Shown here: positions 8,841 through 17,939 of the stretch, piece by piece
Numbering within the stretch: the stretch's first letter is position 1
Layout: every line of letters begins with the position of its first letter
Assembly (NCBI GenBank): GCA_958295945.1
Contig: OY282386.1
Span: forward strand, 1,240,001 to 1,304,000
From: Candidatus Poribacteria bacterium
Lineage (GTDB): Bacteria > Poribacteria > WGA-4E > WGA-3G
DNA: 64,000 bases
Reading direction: 5' to 3'
Position numbers and translations under genes: made by a program
The notes under the pieces: model-generated
Seen by the model: the letters and a program-made list of their open reading frames with translations, nothing else
Database searches by the model: none
What the model was told of the DNA's origin: nothing

Positions 8841-10271
8841 TCAGTCTTGCTTTGCAAAGAGTTCAAGGACTTTCAGTTGTTCCATAGCAGCGACAACCTG
8901 TGGGTCATGCACTATTTCATCTTTGGTATTCTGTGTTTCCAATGCAATAGCGTATTTTATCCCAATATCACTAAGGATAATTTGTTCTTCAGTGAGTGCA
9001 TCAGTCAACCGGTTAAATGCGCGTAATAATTTCCCTGCCTGACGGTCATCCCTTGGTGCGTGCTCAGCTGCATATAACTTTTCAAGGACATCATCACCGT
9101 TTTCTTCAACAAATGTTTTTATTTTTTGGTGATCTCGCAATTTTATTTGCATTTGGACTTCTGATCGGCTAAAGTATGCTGATTCAACATCAGGTAAAAT
9201 GCCTATTTTGTCAATGTCAACACCATTTGGTGTGAAATACTTTGCTACGGTTAGTTTCACTGCTGCTTTTGAGTTGCTAAGTGAGAACACCTTCTGAACT
9301 GATGCCTTCCCAAAGGTTTGACTACCCATCACAAGACCTCTATTATGATCTTTTATGGCACCAGCGACAATCTCAGACGCACTTGCACTGCCGTTATTGA
9401 CCAGAACAATTAATGGAAATTTGTCTCTCGGAGGACCTTGGGCGGTAAAATCTTTCCGTTCATCTTTTCCCTGACTGTAAACAACGAGTTGTCCTGGTTC
9501 AAGAAAATCACTGGAGATTTCAACAGCAGAACCGAGAAGTCCTCCAGGGTTAAACCGTAGATCAAGTACGACACCCCGGATATTGTCTTGATTGAATTCT
9601 TCAAGGGCAATATCAACATCGTTTGCAGTTGTCTGTAGGAAATTATTGATTTTAATATATCCGATATTATCACCGATAATTTCTTTCTCCACGCTTGGAA
9701 TACGAATGACATCCCGTGTGATAGTAATTTCTAAAGGTTGACTCACCTTTGGACGACGGATGGTTACGGACACAGATGTACCGGGTTCACCGCGTAACAG
9801 ATCAACTGCATCATCTAATGACATTACTGCAGTTGATTCTCCATCAATTTGGCTGATAATATCCCCGTTCTGTACACCTGCAAGTGATGCAGGATTCCCC
9901 TTGAAAGGTGTGATGACGGTAATCATATCTTCGCGCATGCCAACTGTCATACCGACTCCACCGTAATTGCCTTGGTTTTGAGTTCGAAAGGCGATATAAT
10001 CCGGTATAAATTGACTGTATGGGTCCAAGGTGCGAAGCATTCCTTTGATTGCTCCTTCCAATAGTTCTTTTTTCTTCGGTTCTTCAAGATAATGTTGCTC
10101 AACGCTCGCGAGGATTTCAGAAAAAAGTGCAATGTTTTCTAATAGCACATTCTCTGAATTATCTAGGACATCCTCTAGATTATCTGTGTCTTCAGCCAGA
10201 ATCATACCAGAAGATAGAAATAAAGCGATGAGAAATGTTAATACTGTGATGTATGTATATTTACTTTTCAT
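8841..10271 (-). CDS. Carboxy-terminal processing protease (S41 family, CtpA/Prc-like)
   Basis: A 476-residue exported serine protease. The ATG at 10271 has GGAG nine bases upstream and leads straight into a signal sequence (YTYITVLTFLIALFLSSG, cut near LAE). Next come the N-terminal S41 helper region (ending DPYSQFI), a PDZ domain (about 95-180, GGVGMTVGM to QNGDIISQIDGE), and the protease core with the catalytic Ser in NNGSASASEIVAGA and Lys in SQTFGKASVQ. It should cleave C-terminal regions of periplasmic proteins. It is of the usual family length and stands upstream of mmsA on the same strand. Confidence 0.9.
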   Translation of the reverse strand: MKSKYTYITVLTFLIALFLSSGMILAEDTDNLEDVLDNSENVLLENIALFSEILASVEQHYLEEPKKKELLEGAIKGMLRTLDPYSQFIPDYIAFRTQNQGNYGGVGMTVGMREDMITVITPFKGNPASLAGVQNGDIISQIDGESTAVMSLDDAVDLLRGEPGTSVSVTIRRPKVSQPLEITITRDVIRIPSVEKEIIGDNIGYIKINNFLQTTANDVDIALEEFNQDNIRGVVLDLRFNPGGLLGSAVEISSDFLEPGQLVVYSQGKDERKDFTAQGPPRDKFPLIVLVNNGSASASEIVAGAIKDHNRGLVMGSQTFGKASVQKVFSLSNSKAAVKLTVAKYFTPNGVDIDKIGILPDVESAYFSRSEVQMQIKLRDHQKIKTFVEENGDDVLEKLYAAEHAPRDDRQAGKLLRAFNRLTDALTEEQIILSDIGIKYAIALETQNTKDEIVHDPQVVAAMEQLKVLELFAKQD

Positions 10272-10357
10272 GTCTGACTCCGTTTCTATGATAACCCAAG
10301 ATTTCACCTATGGCTTGTAGGCGTGAATCAACTCCAAAGACGCGTTTGGTATTTGTC

Positions 10358-10440
10358 GGGTTTCTAACCCCGATTCACCATAATTAGCATCAGAATTGGT
10401 GGTTTCTATGATTTCTGTTATCCATCGGGGTTAGAAACCC
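10358..10440. repeat. Palindromic intergenic unit, 17-bp perfect arms
   Basis: GGGTTTCTAACCCCGAT (10358-10374) and its exact reverse complement (10424-10440) flank a 49-base loop. The right side continues CTCCTACAAATAATAGG and a further stretch that recurs at about 61676-61728 inside a broken LamG gene, so this is a mobile or shuffled repeat. Confidence 0.8.
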
Positions 10441-10491
10441 CTCCTACAAATAATAGGTAGCAACTTAGGTTATGATAAGCAATTATTAATG

Positions 10492-10989
10492 TTAGTTATT
10501 CTTTAGTTTGTATAAAATTCTTCGTATACGTTGGTTTGATGTGATGTAAAAAGCGACAAACGCCGCGATAGCACTAAAGATTAGGTCAAACCAATCCATC
10601 CTGCTTTTCATGAGTTCCAATTTTGAAGTTCCTGAATATTGGGTTTGTGCGATAGCAGTGGCTGCATCTTCTGATAGTAATGGTTCACTGGCGATTATTA
10701 GCTCTGCTATTTGTGCAATAGCGTTCCATCGGACATCAAGATATTTTCCAATAACAATTCCAACTAAAGCGAAAAATACGGCACCAACAGAGAGTATCAA
10801 CCAATGTTTCTGCTCATTTGGATCAATAACTTGTGAAGATGCTAAGACCATTCCGATCCCTGTCAATACACCAATACCGACAGCGGCGAATCCAGCAATG
10901 CTTCCAGTCCACTGAATAGATTTTGCCCAGAGAACACCGCCTATCATCGCCCCGAACAATCCTCCTATAGGAACAAGTAGGACCTTCAT
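10492..10989 (-). CDS. Small multi-pass membrane protein, unknown function
   Basis: A 165-residue hydrophobic protein whose start lies just after the gatA stop, so it is probably translated from the gatCA message. Four hydrophobic segments can be seen: VPIGGLFGAMIGGVLWA, IAGFAAVGIGVLTGIGMVLA, WLILSVGAVFFALVGIVIG and FDLIFSAIAAFVAFYI, with a polar loop (residues about 90-130) before the last. The C terminus is basic (RIRRILYKLKNN), suggesting a cytoplasmic end. I do not recognise the family. The link to gatCA is probably positional only. Confidence 0.7.
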   Translation of the reverse strand: MKVLLVPIGGLFGAMIGGVLWAKSIQWTGSIAGFAAVGIGVLTGIGMVLASSQVIDPNEQKHWLILSVGAVFFALVGIVIGKYLDVRWNAIAQIAELIIASEPLLSEDAATAIAQTQYSGTSKLELMKSRMDWFDLIFSAIAAFVAFYITSNQRIRRILYKLKNN

Positions 10990-10991
10990 AT

Positions 10992-12467
10992 TTATCCTTT
11001 TGAACTATTGATTTCAGGTTTTCTTAAATGATGTTCAGTGTTTTGCTCATAAGTATAAGCAACACGAAAAAGCACATCTTCAGCAAAAGGTGGCGCAAGT
11101 AATTGCAACCCAACAGGTAATCCATTATCCACGAACCCACAAGGTATAGAGATACCCGGTAAGCCTGCTTGACTCGCGGGTGTTGTCATAACATCACATA
11201 GATACATTTGCAGTGGATCATCAGTGCGTTCACCTATTTTGAATGCTGGTGTCGGAGTTGTAGGTGTCGCTATGACATCCACCTTTTGAAATGCAGCATC
11301 GAAATCAGACTTAATCAGTGTTCGGACTTTCTGCGCCTTCCGATAATATGCATCTTGATAACCTGCACTAAGAGCAAAAGTTCCCAGCATAATGCGGCGT
11401 TTTACCTCTTGACCAAAACCTTCACTACGTGTCTTTTTATACATGCTAATCAAGTCTGTATGTTCCTCAGTGCGAAAACCGTAGCGAACTCCATCGTAAC
11501 GTGCAAGGTTTGCACTCGCTTCTGCCGGTGCGATTATATAATAGGTTGCTATTGCATAGTCTGTATGCGGAAGCGATATCTCTTCAACAGAAGCACCAAG
11601 TTTCTCCAAATCAGCGATTGCATTCTGCACATGCGCCGCGACCTGATCGTCTAAACCTTCAGCAAAATATTCTTTCGGAACACCAATCTTTAGTCCTTTA
11701 ACATCGTTCACAAGACTCTGCGTAAAATCTGGAACCGGAACATCAACAGAGGTAGAATCCATTTCATCCTTGCCACAGATTGCATTGAGGACTAAAGCAC
11801 AATCGGTAACATCTTTGGTAAATGGACCGATTTGATCAAGCGAGGAAGCAAATGCGATAAGTCCGTAGCGTGAGATACGTCCATAAGTCGGTTTCATGCC
11901 AACTACACCGCATAGTGCTGCCGGTTGACGAATAGAACCACCAGTGTCTGAACCTAACGAACAGATTGCGGTATCTGCGGAAACAACCGCTGCGGAACCA
12001 CCACTTGACCCACCAGGAATCGTATCCAAATCCCACGGATTGTGTGTAATCTGATAGGCAGAATTTTCTGTGGATGACCCCATCGCAAATTCGTCCATAT
12101 TTGTTTTACCAATCATAACCACACCTTGCTTATGTAATTGTTCCATGACAGTTGCATCGTAAGGTGGGACGAAGTCGTTAAGGATTTTTGAAGCACAGGT
12201 TGTCCGGACCCCCTTAGTGCATATCACATCCTTAATTGCGATTGGGATGCCGGCGAGAGGCGGCATGTCGTCGCCATTTTGAAATCCTGTATCCGCAGCA
12301 CTCGCTTGTTCCAATGCAATCTCTTTGGTTAATGTGAGATATCCTTTTACCTTGGACTCCACCTCCTCTATTCTTTGGTAAACAGACTCGGTCAATTCTA
12401 CAGCAGTAATTTCGCGGTTCTTTAGTTTGTCATGAAGTTCATGTGCAGTCAATTGATTTAGCGACAT
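10992..12467 (-). CDS. gatA: Glutamyl-tRNA(Gln)/aspartyl-tRNA(Asn) amidotransferase subunit A
   Basis: A 491-residue amidase-signature enzyme. The Ser-cisSer-Lys triad is visible: Lys in [14 protein letters not shown], the cis-Ser in GGSSGGSAA, and the nucleophile in [12 protein letters not shown]. The length is normal for GatA. It releases ammonia from glutamine for transamidation of mischarged Glu-tRNA(Gln) (and possibly Asp-tRNA(Asn)) in the GatCAB complex. The start has a GGAG Shine-Dalgarno sequence. gatC lies 12 bases upstream in the same operon; gatB is not in this window. Confidence 0.95.
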   Translation of the reverse strand: MSLNQLTAHELHDKLKNREITAVELTESVYQRIEEVESKVKGYLTLTKEIALEQASAADTGFQNGDDMPPLAGIPIAIKDVICTKGVRTTCASKILNDFVPPYDATVMEQLHKQGVVMIGKTNMDEFAMGSSTENSAYQITHNPWDLDTIPGGSSGGSAAVVSADTAICSLGSDTGGSIRQPAALCGVVGMKPTYGRISRYGLIAFASSLDQIGPFTKDVTDCALVLNAICGKDEMDSTSVDVPVPDFTQSLVNDVKGLKIGVPKEYFAEGLDDQVAAHVQNAIADLEKLGASVEEISLPHTDYAIATYYIIAPAEASANLARYDGVRYGFRTEEHTDLISMYKKTRSEGFGQEVKRRIMLGTFALSAGYQDAYYRKAQKVRTLIKSDFDAAFQKVDVIATPTTPTPAFKIGERTDDPLQMYLCDVMTTPASQAGLPGISIPCGFVDNGLPVGLQLLAPPFAEDVLFRVAYTYEQNTEHHLRKPEINSSKG

Positions 12468-12479
12468 TCGTTCTGCTCC

Positions 12480-12776
12480 TTATTCTGTGTCAATTACTCT
12501 GGGTACACCGAAATATCCTTCTTCAGGTTCCGGTGCATTTGCGAGAACTTCGTCGCGGGGTAATGAAGTTTTGACGACATCCGGTTTAGTGATATTGTGT
12601 AACGGATGTATATGTGATGTTGGTTGCACCTCATCCGTCCCCAATTCATTCAACTTGCTGATATAGTCTAAGATTCGTGCGAGTTGCTCTGTGAAATCTT
12701 GTGTTTCCTCTTCGTTGAACTCAAGCCGTGCCAAGTTTGCGACATGCGAAACACCTTCTGTGGTTATGGTTGCCAT
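12480..12776 (-). CDS. gatC: Amidotransferase subunit C
   Basis: A 98-residue protein of the standard GatC size and pattern: VSHVANLARLEFNEEE at the N terminus, then QLARILDYISKLNELGTDEVQPTSH in two parts and the C-terminal proline-rich tail with YFGVPRVI. It stabilises GatA and helps bind GatB. It is the first gene of the gatC-gatA pair, which are separated by 12 bases. Confidence 0.93.
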   Translation of the reverse strand: MATITTEGVSHVANLARLEFNEEETQDFTEQLARILDYISKLNELGTDEVQPTSHIHPLHNITKPDVVKTSLPRDEVLANAPEPEEGYFGVPRVIDTE

Positions 12777-12840
12777 GTGATTCCTATCTGTTTATATATT
12801 CTGGATTTTATCAAAAACGCCTATAAGAAAAACCTGATAA

Positions 12841-13266
12841 TTAGATGTATTCAATTTCCAAAATTGCCATACCCCATATCTTCCAGTCACCGTTTTCCTC
12901 ACGAAATACATGAATGGTGTCAATGTTGTTATCATTGAATTCCGCTCCAGCCAACTTCTGCGCAGAGTATTTTAATCTGACGATCGCGTATTCACCATCC
13001 TGTTCAATGTATCGAAATAACAGCACTTCATAACTTAAATCATAATTTTCAAACAACATAGTAGCTAATTTTTCTGTCTGTGCATAGGTAGGAGATTCGC
13101 TATGCACTGTTGCCAACATTGCATCCATATCTTCTACTTGAGTTGCTCTTAGATTTTCAAATACCACTTCTTTTATATCTTCTGCTACATCCTCGTCAGA
13201 AAAGCCTATAACTAAACAGACACTTACCCCAACTATTGCTATCAGGATTGTGTAAAACAATTTCAT
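12841..13266 (-). CDS. Exported NTF2/SnoaL-like small protein
   Basis: A 141-residue protein. The ATG at 13266 is preceded by GGAGAACAGAAGATT and starts with a hydrophobic segment (LFYTILIAIVGVSVCLVI), so I reject the longer frame from 13338. After the signal or anchor, the sequence has the rhythm of an NTF2-like cone fold: helices (ENLRATQVEDMDAMLATVH), an aromatic turn, then strands ending with VFREENGDWKIWGM, a typical SnoaL-like closing strand. No catalytic residues can be assigned. It is presumably a periplasmic small-ligand or scaffold domain. It lies between pcrA and gatC on the same strand. Confidence 0.6.
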   Translation of the reverse strand: MKLFYTILIAIVGVSVCLVIGFSDEDVAEDIKEVVFENLRATQVEDMDAMLATVHSESPTYAQTEKLATMLFENYDLSYEVLLFRYIEQDGEYAIVRLKYSAQKLAGAEFNDNNIDTIHVFREENGDWKIWGMAILEIEYI

Positions 13267-13363
13267 AATCTTCTGTTCTCCTAAATTTGTTGTAGAAAGT
13301 TCTTGTTTGTTGTAAACTTTCCTTCTTACAATCGGCACGAATACAGACTGGTGTATAATCCAT

Positions 13364-15547
13364 CTACAAAACTGCTTGCAATGGTGCTAATTCCGCATCA
13401 AATTGTTTTGAACCAGCACGGTCAAAGCGAATTGTAACATAAGTAGATTCACCAGTACTTGTGAGTTTCGTCACCTTTCCCCGCCCAAAACTCGGATGGA
13501 ATACAATTTGACCAACCCCATAGGAATCTTCTTTTTCTTTAATTCCTTCTTTTTCCTCTTTGATGTAATTAACCTCTTGTTGTGAAAATGTTGAGTTGTA
13601 TCGGTCAACATGCCTTATTACATCCGGTGAGATTTCTTCAATGAATCGGGATGGAACTCTATACTCAGCACCACTCCAAGTTCTCCGAGCTTGTGCATGT
13701 ACCAGATAAAGCTGCTCCATCGCACGCGTGATTCCGACATAGCAGACCCTACGTTCTTCCTCTAATTCCGCTTCTGAATTTATGGAATTTTTATGCGGTA
13801 AATAACCTTCTTCCATACCAACGATGAAAACGAAAGGAAACTCCAATCCCTTTGCACTATGTAGAGTCATCATCGTAACGATATTAGTCTCATCTGTCCC
13901 ATCAGTTTTCATTGTATCAATATCTGCTATGAGTGCGACATTTTCTAAATAATCTGCAAGGGTAGGTTCTTCTGCAATCATTTCATATTCATAAACAGCG
14001 TTTCGTAGTTCTTCAATATTTTCAACCCGATTCTGCGCTTCTATTGTCCGTTGTCCTCTAAAGTTCTCCAAATAACCTGTGGTGTCTAAAACATGTTCAA
14101 GGGCATCGGCAGGGAGGTCATCTGGTTCGTACCCTTCAAATATTTTAGCAAATCTACGGATTTTTGTTTTGATACCGCTGTTGATTGTCTCAATTTCGTC
14201 AACCCGTTCAATAGCCTCAAAAAGTGTTATATCGTTTTCATTTGCGAAATTCATGAGACGTTCAAGCGATGTTGCACCAATACCGCGAGACGGAACATTT
14301 ATGATTCGTCTCAGACTAATTGAATCAAAAGGGTTGCACATCACACGGAGATAGGCAATCAAGTCCTTAATCTCCATCCGGTCATAAAAACCCAGTCCAC
14401 CAACAATCTGATAAGGTATATTAGCAGAACGCAAGGCTTCTTCAAAAATACGCGATTGTGCGTTTGTCCGATAAAAAATGGCGAAGTCTCTATAGTCAAC
14501 ACCTTCTGCGTTCCAATCTTCTATCTTCGTGCCGACGAAACCTGCTTCATCACGTTCATCCATCGCTTCATAGCAGGTAACAAGTTCACCCACATCGTTT
14601 TTAGTCCATAGTTTTTTCGGTTTCCGTGCTTTATTATTTTGAACGACACTCCAAGCTGCTTCCAATATATTTTTCGTTGAACGGTAATTCTGTTCTAATC
14701 GTAAAACACGTGTATCAGGATAATTTATTTCAAAATCAAGAATGTTATGTATATCTGCGCCGCGAAATCCATAGATAGACTGGTCATCATCTCCAACAAC
14801 GCATACATTCTTTTTTTCACCGGTCAAATAACGCACCAAGTCATATTGACAGCGATTTGTGTCCTGATATTCATCTACAAGCACATGTTCAAACTTCATC
14901 TGATAGTGTTCAAGCACATCTGGATGTTTTCTAAAGAGTTCTACTGTGAAGTTCAACAGGTCATCAAAATCTAAGGCGTTGTTTTTACGTAGCGTGTCCT
15001 GATATAGGGGATATACTTGTGCGACAATCTTTTCATAAAAACCGTCTGCCGTGTTTGCATAAGTATCTGGTTTTATAGAGTCGTTTTTAGCTTTACTAAC
15101 CAAATCGTGTATAGTACGTGGATTGTACATCTTATCGTCTAAATTGAATTGTCTGAGAATATCTTTGACGACAGTAACCTGTTCACTTTTATCAAATATT
15201 GTAAAGTTGCGCGTAAAACCGTCTAAATGCTCAATGTCTCGGCGTAGGATTTTAGCACACGATGCGTGGAAAGTTGATACCCATAGGTTTTTGCTCATTC
15301 CCTCTCCGATGAGTAAATCCAGACGTTCCTTCATCTCATTGGCTGCCTTGTTGGTGAATGTCACTGCGAGGATACGGAATGGTGAGATACGGTGGTGTTT
15401 GATGAGGTATGCAACGCGGTGCGTAATTACGCGGGTTTTACCGCTCCCCGCACCCGATAGGATAAGGAGCGGTCCTTCGGTGTGTTGGACAGCCTCTTGT
15501 TGAATATTGTTCAAGGAACTTAATAGATTGTCGGACAAAAAGGACAC
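13364..15547 (-). CDS. pcrA: UvrD/PcrA-family ATP-dependent DNA helicase
   Basis: A 727-residue superfamily 1A 3'-5' helicase. I choose the GTG at 15547 because the protein then begins VSFLSDNLLSSLNNIQQEAV, aligned with the N terminus of known PcrA proteins; the frame is open back to an ATG at 15661, but those 38 extra residues are atypical. Motifs: Walker A SGAGSGKT, motif II VLVDEYQDTN, motif III GDDDQSIYGFRGA, LEQNYRS, motif V HSAKGLEF, motif VI CYVGITRAM. The C-terminal tail (VGQIVFHPSFGRGKVTKL) is the Tudor-like domain of PcrA that contacts RNA polymerase. Roles: repair, rolling-circle replication and conflict resolution. A MITE-like element lies just upstream, at 15677. Confidence 0.93.
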   Translation of the reverse strand: MSFLSDNLLSSLNNIQQEAVQHTEGPLLILSGAGSGKTRVITHRVAYLIKHHRISPFRILAVTFTNKAANEMKERLDLLIGEGMSKNLWVSTFHASCAKILRRDIEHLDGFTRNFTIFDKSEQVTVVKDILRQFNLDDKMYNPRTIHDLVSKAKNDSIKPDTYANTADGFYEKIVAQVYPLYQDTLRKNNALDFDDLLNFTVELFRKHPDVLEHYQMKFEHVLVDEYQDTNRCQYDLVRYLTGEKKNVCVVGDDDQSIYGFRGADIHNILDFEINYPDTRVLRLEQNYRSTKNILEAAWSVVQNNKARKPKKLWTKNDVGELVTCYEAMDERDEAGFVGTKIEDWNAEGVDYRDFAIFYRTNAQSRIFEEALRSANIPYQIVGGLGFYDRMEIKDLIAYLRVMCNPFDSISLRRIINVPSRGIGATSLERLMNFANENDITLFEAIERVDEIETINSGIKTKIRRFAKIFEGYEPDDLPADALEHVLDTTGYLENFRGQRTIEAQNRVENIEELRNAVYEYEMIAEEPTLADYLENVALIADIDTMKTDGTDETNIVTMMTLHSAKGLEFPFVFIVGMEEGYLPHKNSINSEAELEEERRVCYVGITRAMEQLYLVHAQARRTWSGAEYRVPSRFIEEISPDVIRHVDRYNSTFSQQEVNYIKEEKEGIKEKEDSYGVGQIVFHPSFGRGKVTKLTSTGESTYVTIRFDRAGSKQFDAELAPLQAVL

Positions 15548-15667
15548 CCCGCTGATGTGGATTGTGGTAGTCGTGTATAAAGTATACGGAATTAAGGTTT
15601 TGTTTGCAAGGAAATTGTTGGGATTGCTTTCTTTGGACAACGATGATATAATATCACACATTTATAC

Positions 15668-16030
15668 TATTGATTACTATAGTTTGGACAATTTTTGTTC
15701 AGTGGAAGTTGAGTCTTCAACGGAGAAACAATTTTCAGCGAGTTTCCCATATCGGGGGAACCCCACGAAAAATGCTGCACTCCAGCGGAGTGCTATGTTT
15801 ATAGAAACGTTATGGCATATTCTCGCACTCCAGCGGAGTGCTATGTGTTAATTCATACATACCGCTCCGCTGGAGCGGGGAGGTTGTTCCATACTGTGGC
15901 TATAAACATATTGCTCCGCTGGAGCAAAGAGCGTTTGTGTATTGTGTCAGAATTGGGTAACAGATGTCGTCCAACAAATTTCTTGTCCTAAACTCACGTA
16001 TGAAAATTGTCCAAAGTATAGTATTGATTA
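15668..16030. mobile_element. MITE-like element with 9-bp flanking duplication (family A, copy 1)
   Basis: A 345-bp element (15677-16021) with terminal inverted repeats CTATA(G/C)TTTGGACAATTTT, one mismatch, flanked by the direct repeat TATTGATTA (15668-15676 and 16022-16030). It has no plausible transposase. Inside are several CTCCAGCGGAG-type palindromes. Compared with the two copies at 43894-44490, which lie in the opposite orientation, it has about 48 extra bases from an internal duplication of one palindrome. It sits upstream of pcrA. The flanks are also consistent with a TA target, but the nine-base match makes a 9-bp duplication more likely. Confidence 0.85.
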
Positions 16031-16241
16031 AGAGAGAATCAAAACCTTGTCCGATATTTGAAAATAATTGATTTCTGTTATAGATTATGTTATACTATTC
16101 ACGATATGATAATTTTGAAAGTTGTTTTAAGTTAATTAGAAAATAAATTCGTCCTAATATAAATGTTTTTGATCATTATGAATGCTGGTTCCGGACAAAG
16201 ACTGTCCGAATGCTCATAAACTACTTAAGGAAACATTGCTT

Positions 16242-16807
16242 ATGAAATTAGACCATTCCTCTAACGTGCTTGTTATCGTTGGTGGTTGGAACAGACACAT
16301 ATTTACTGAAGATTGGATAAAGAGATATATATTCCCAACTGAACAAGATGAATTCAAAATAGAAATGTTAGTTTCACGTAATTTTAATACCCCTTTTGTT
16401 TTTCCACGGATTGTGTCCAAGGACTCGCGACGCAACTTTCTGATCATCTTCCTCACACCTCCATTACCGCATACGGTGTTAATTTTCTGTTTTCTGAAGA
16501 CAAAATTCATGAAGATTTAGTGGACTTAATACGGTTGAAAGATTTAGATGAAACACAAGATATAAAACACACAATAACCGATGAACAATGTGTCCGTCAT
16601 TTAAAATTAAATGGACGAGATCTCAATTTTACAATTAAACTTAAGAAAGAAAGCATTGCCTTTGATTTTAATTATAATTTTGAGATTCAAAATTTAGTGG
16701 ATTTTAAAGCAAGAATGTCGGAAACTTCAATACTTGAATTGAAACAAGAAGCGGTACAATTCATGAGCGATATTTATAGTTTAGAATTGGAAGGAGATAC
16801 CGAATGA
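16242..16807 (+). pseudogene. First gene of the Panacea operon, frameshifted
   Basis: Two frames join into one sensible protein of about 188 residues. The first starts at the ATG at 16242, with AAGGA upstream, and reads MKLDHSSNVLVIVGGWNRH...VSRNFNTPFVF. A -1 shift within the T run at about 16397-16403 continues it as STDCVQGLATQLSDHLPHTS...FSEDKIHEDLVDLIRLKD and on to 16807. Without the shift the first frame drifts into low-complexity residues. The stop overlaps the start of the Panacea gene (ATGA). The family is not recognised. It is either inactivated by a one-base indel, or a sequencing error, or (less likely) a programmed slip on TTT. Its position suggests a toxin, a chaperone or an accessory subunit of the antitoxin system. 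Confidence 0.6.
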
Positions 16808-17481
16808 CAAAAATAGCGAGTATAAGTTCAGGTTGGGAAAATGAAGGTGCGTCCACAAAAAGTATAATTGTGCTTGAAAATTGTGACGTTGCATACGAAA
16901 ATTATATTATAGATGAGAAAAAGGTTGAGAATACTTTCGGGACAAGTTTTAATGAAGACACCGACTTTGAACCTTTAGATGATATAACCCCAAGAGAATC
17001 CAAGGAACCTATTTTTGTCCCTCCGTATATTCGTGTCTTTGATGTTGCAGCTTACATTCTGGTGAAAATGGGCAAAATGACTACGATGAAACTTCAGAAA
17101 CTGGTATATTACAGTCAAGCGTGGTCGTTGGTTTGGGATGAAGAACCTTTATTTGAGGAAAAAATTGAAGCTTGGTCGAACGGGCCCGTAGTTAGAGAAT
17201 TATTTGATTACCATCGTGGAAGTTATGAAATATCTGAAATGCCAATTGGCAACCCGCGTTTGTTAGATGTGCAACAGAAAGAGACAGTTGATGCTGTCCT
17301 TGAATACTATGGTAATAGACCGGCTCAATGGTTAATTGACTTATCGCACATGGAAGATCCTTGGATGCATGCAAGGAAAGGACTGCCTCCATTGGAACGA
17401 GGTAATCGGATTATACCTTTAGACGCGATGGCAGATTATTATAGTTCCTTATCTGTTGATGAAGACGTTGAAGATGAATAA
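16804..17481 (+). CDS. Panacea-domain (DUF4065/SocA-like) protein, putative antitoxin
   Basis: A 225-residue protein whose residues about 78-195 carry the Panacea signature: VFDVAAYIL, MTTMKLQKLVYYSQAW, EEKIEAWSNGPVV, then the helical end with LIDLSHMEDPW. The first 75 residues are a separate acidic region, perhaps the toxin-specific part. Panacea domains are known as versatile antitoxins of the PanAT systems and as the SocA-type proteolytic adaptor. The start overlaps the upstream gene by four bases, and the downstream basic protein starts inside its 3' end, so the three are translationally coupled. The upstream frameshift and the downstream candidate toxin make this a PanAT-like locus. Confidence 0.8.
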   Translation: MTKIASISSGWENEGASTKSIIVLENCDVAYENYIIDEKKVENTFGTSFNEDTDFEPLDDITPRESKEPIFVPPYIRVFDVAAYILVKMGKMTTMKLQKLVYYSQAWSLVWDEEPLFEEKIEAWSNGPVVRELFDYHRGSYEISEMPIGNPRLLDVQQKETVDAVLEYYGNRPAQWLIDLSHMEDPWMHARKGLPPLERGNRIIPLDAMADYYSSLSVDEDVEDE

Positions 17482-17908
17482 GAAAAAACCAAGACGAAAA
17501 GACAATCCTAAGAAAAAACAGAATCCTATATCTCCACCCATCACTTCAACCCAAAATAAGAAACTCGTATGGATAGTTTCAGGAATTGATGATAGCAGCA
17601 AGTGGGGTTGGCATAAAATAACTTGCCCCGATTTCTTGAGAAAAATTTGGGAAAAGATGCGCAACTTTGAAACGATGAGATGGGTTGACATACTCGGAGC
17701 AAGTCACCATGCAATACCTATTAGCAACATCATAAGACCCGCCCAAAAGCGGCTGGAAGAACTGGGACATGATGATAAAGAGACATTAGTTTCATTTCAT
17801 ATAACAGGTAAGGAACGGATTTGGGCTATTCGGTCAGGAGAAAGAGTCTTTCTATTGTGGTGGGATCCTAATCATGAAATTTACCCTTCACCTAAAAAGC
17901 ACACCTAA
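17474..17908 (+). CDS. Putative toxin partner of the Panacea protein
   Basis: A 144-residue protein. I choose the ATG at 17474, which follows GAAG and overlaps the Panacea stop by eight bases; ATG 17459 is an alternative. The first 30 residues are strongly basic (KKKPRRKDNPKKK), then comes a globular part: WIVSGIDDSSKWGWHKI, a helical middle (IIRPAQKRLEELGHDD), and a conserved-looking end LVSFHITGKERIWAIRSGE plus LLWWDPNHEIYPSPKKHT. The end resembles a family of small hypothetical proteins I remember as finishing in DP-x-H and KKHT, with a beta-rich tail like RelE/ParE folds. The toxin role is inferred from operon position; the family has no certain name. Confidence 0.55.
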   Translation: MNKKKPRRKDNPKKKQNPISPPITSTQNKKLVWIVSGIDDSSKWGWHKITCPDFLRKIWEKMRNFETMRWVDILGASHHAIPISNIIRPAQKRLEELGHDDKETLVSFHITGKERIWAIRSGERVFLLWWDPNHEIYPSPKKHT

Positions 17909-17939
17909 AAACTATAGAGCAAGGCACAGAGAACTCGCC

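Noticed and set aside
15507-15851. 114-codon frame on the plus strand across the family A element
   Set aside because: It is antisense to the pcrA start and runs into transposable-repeat sequence; the same residues appear in frames of the copies at 43.9-44.5 kb only because the DNA is repeated.
16380-16410. Programmed -1 frameshifting in the first Panacea-operon gene
   Set aside because: The T run could slip, but no downstream hairpin or pseudoknot is obvious and a one-base indel is simpler; kept only as an alternative.
16214-16510. 98-codon minus-strand frame
   Set aside because: Antisense to the frameshifted first gene of the Panacea operon, which continues sensibly in the plus-strand frames and in operon order.
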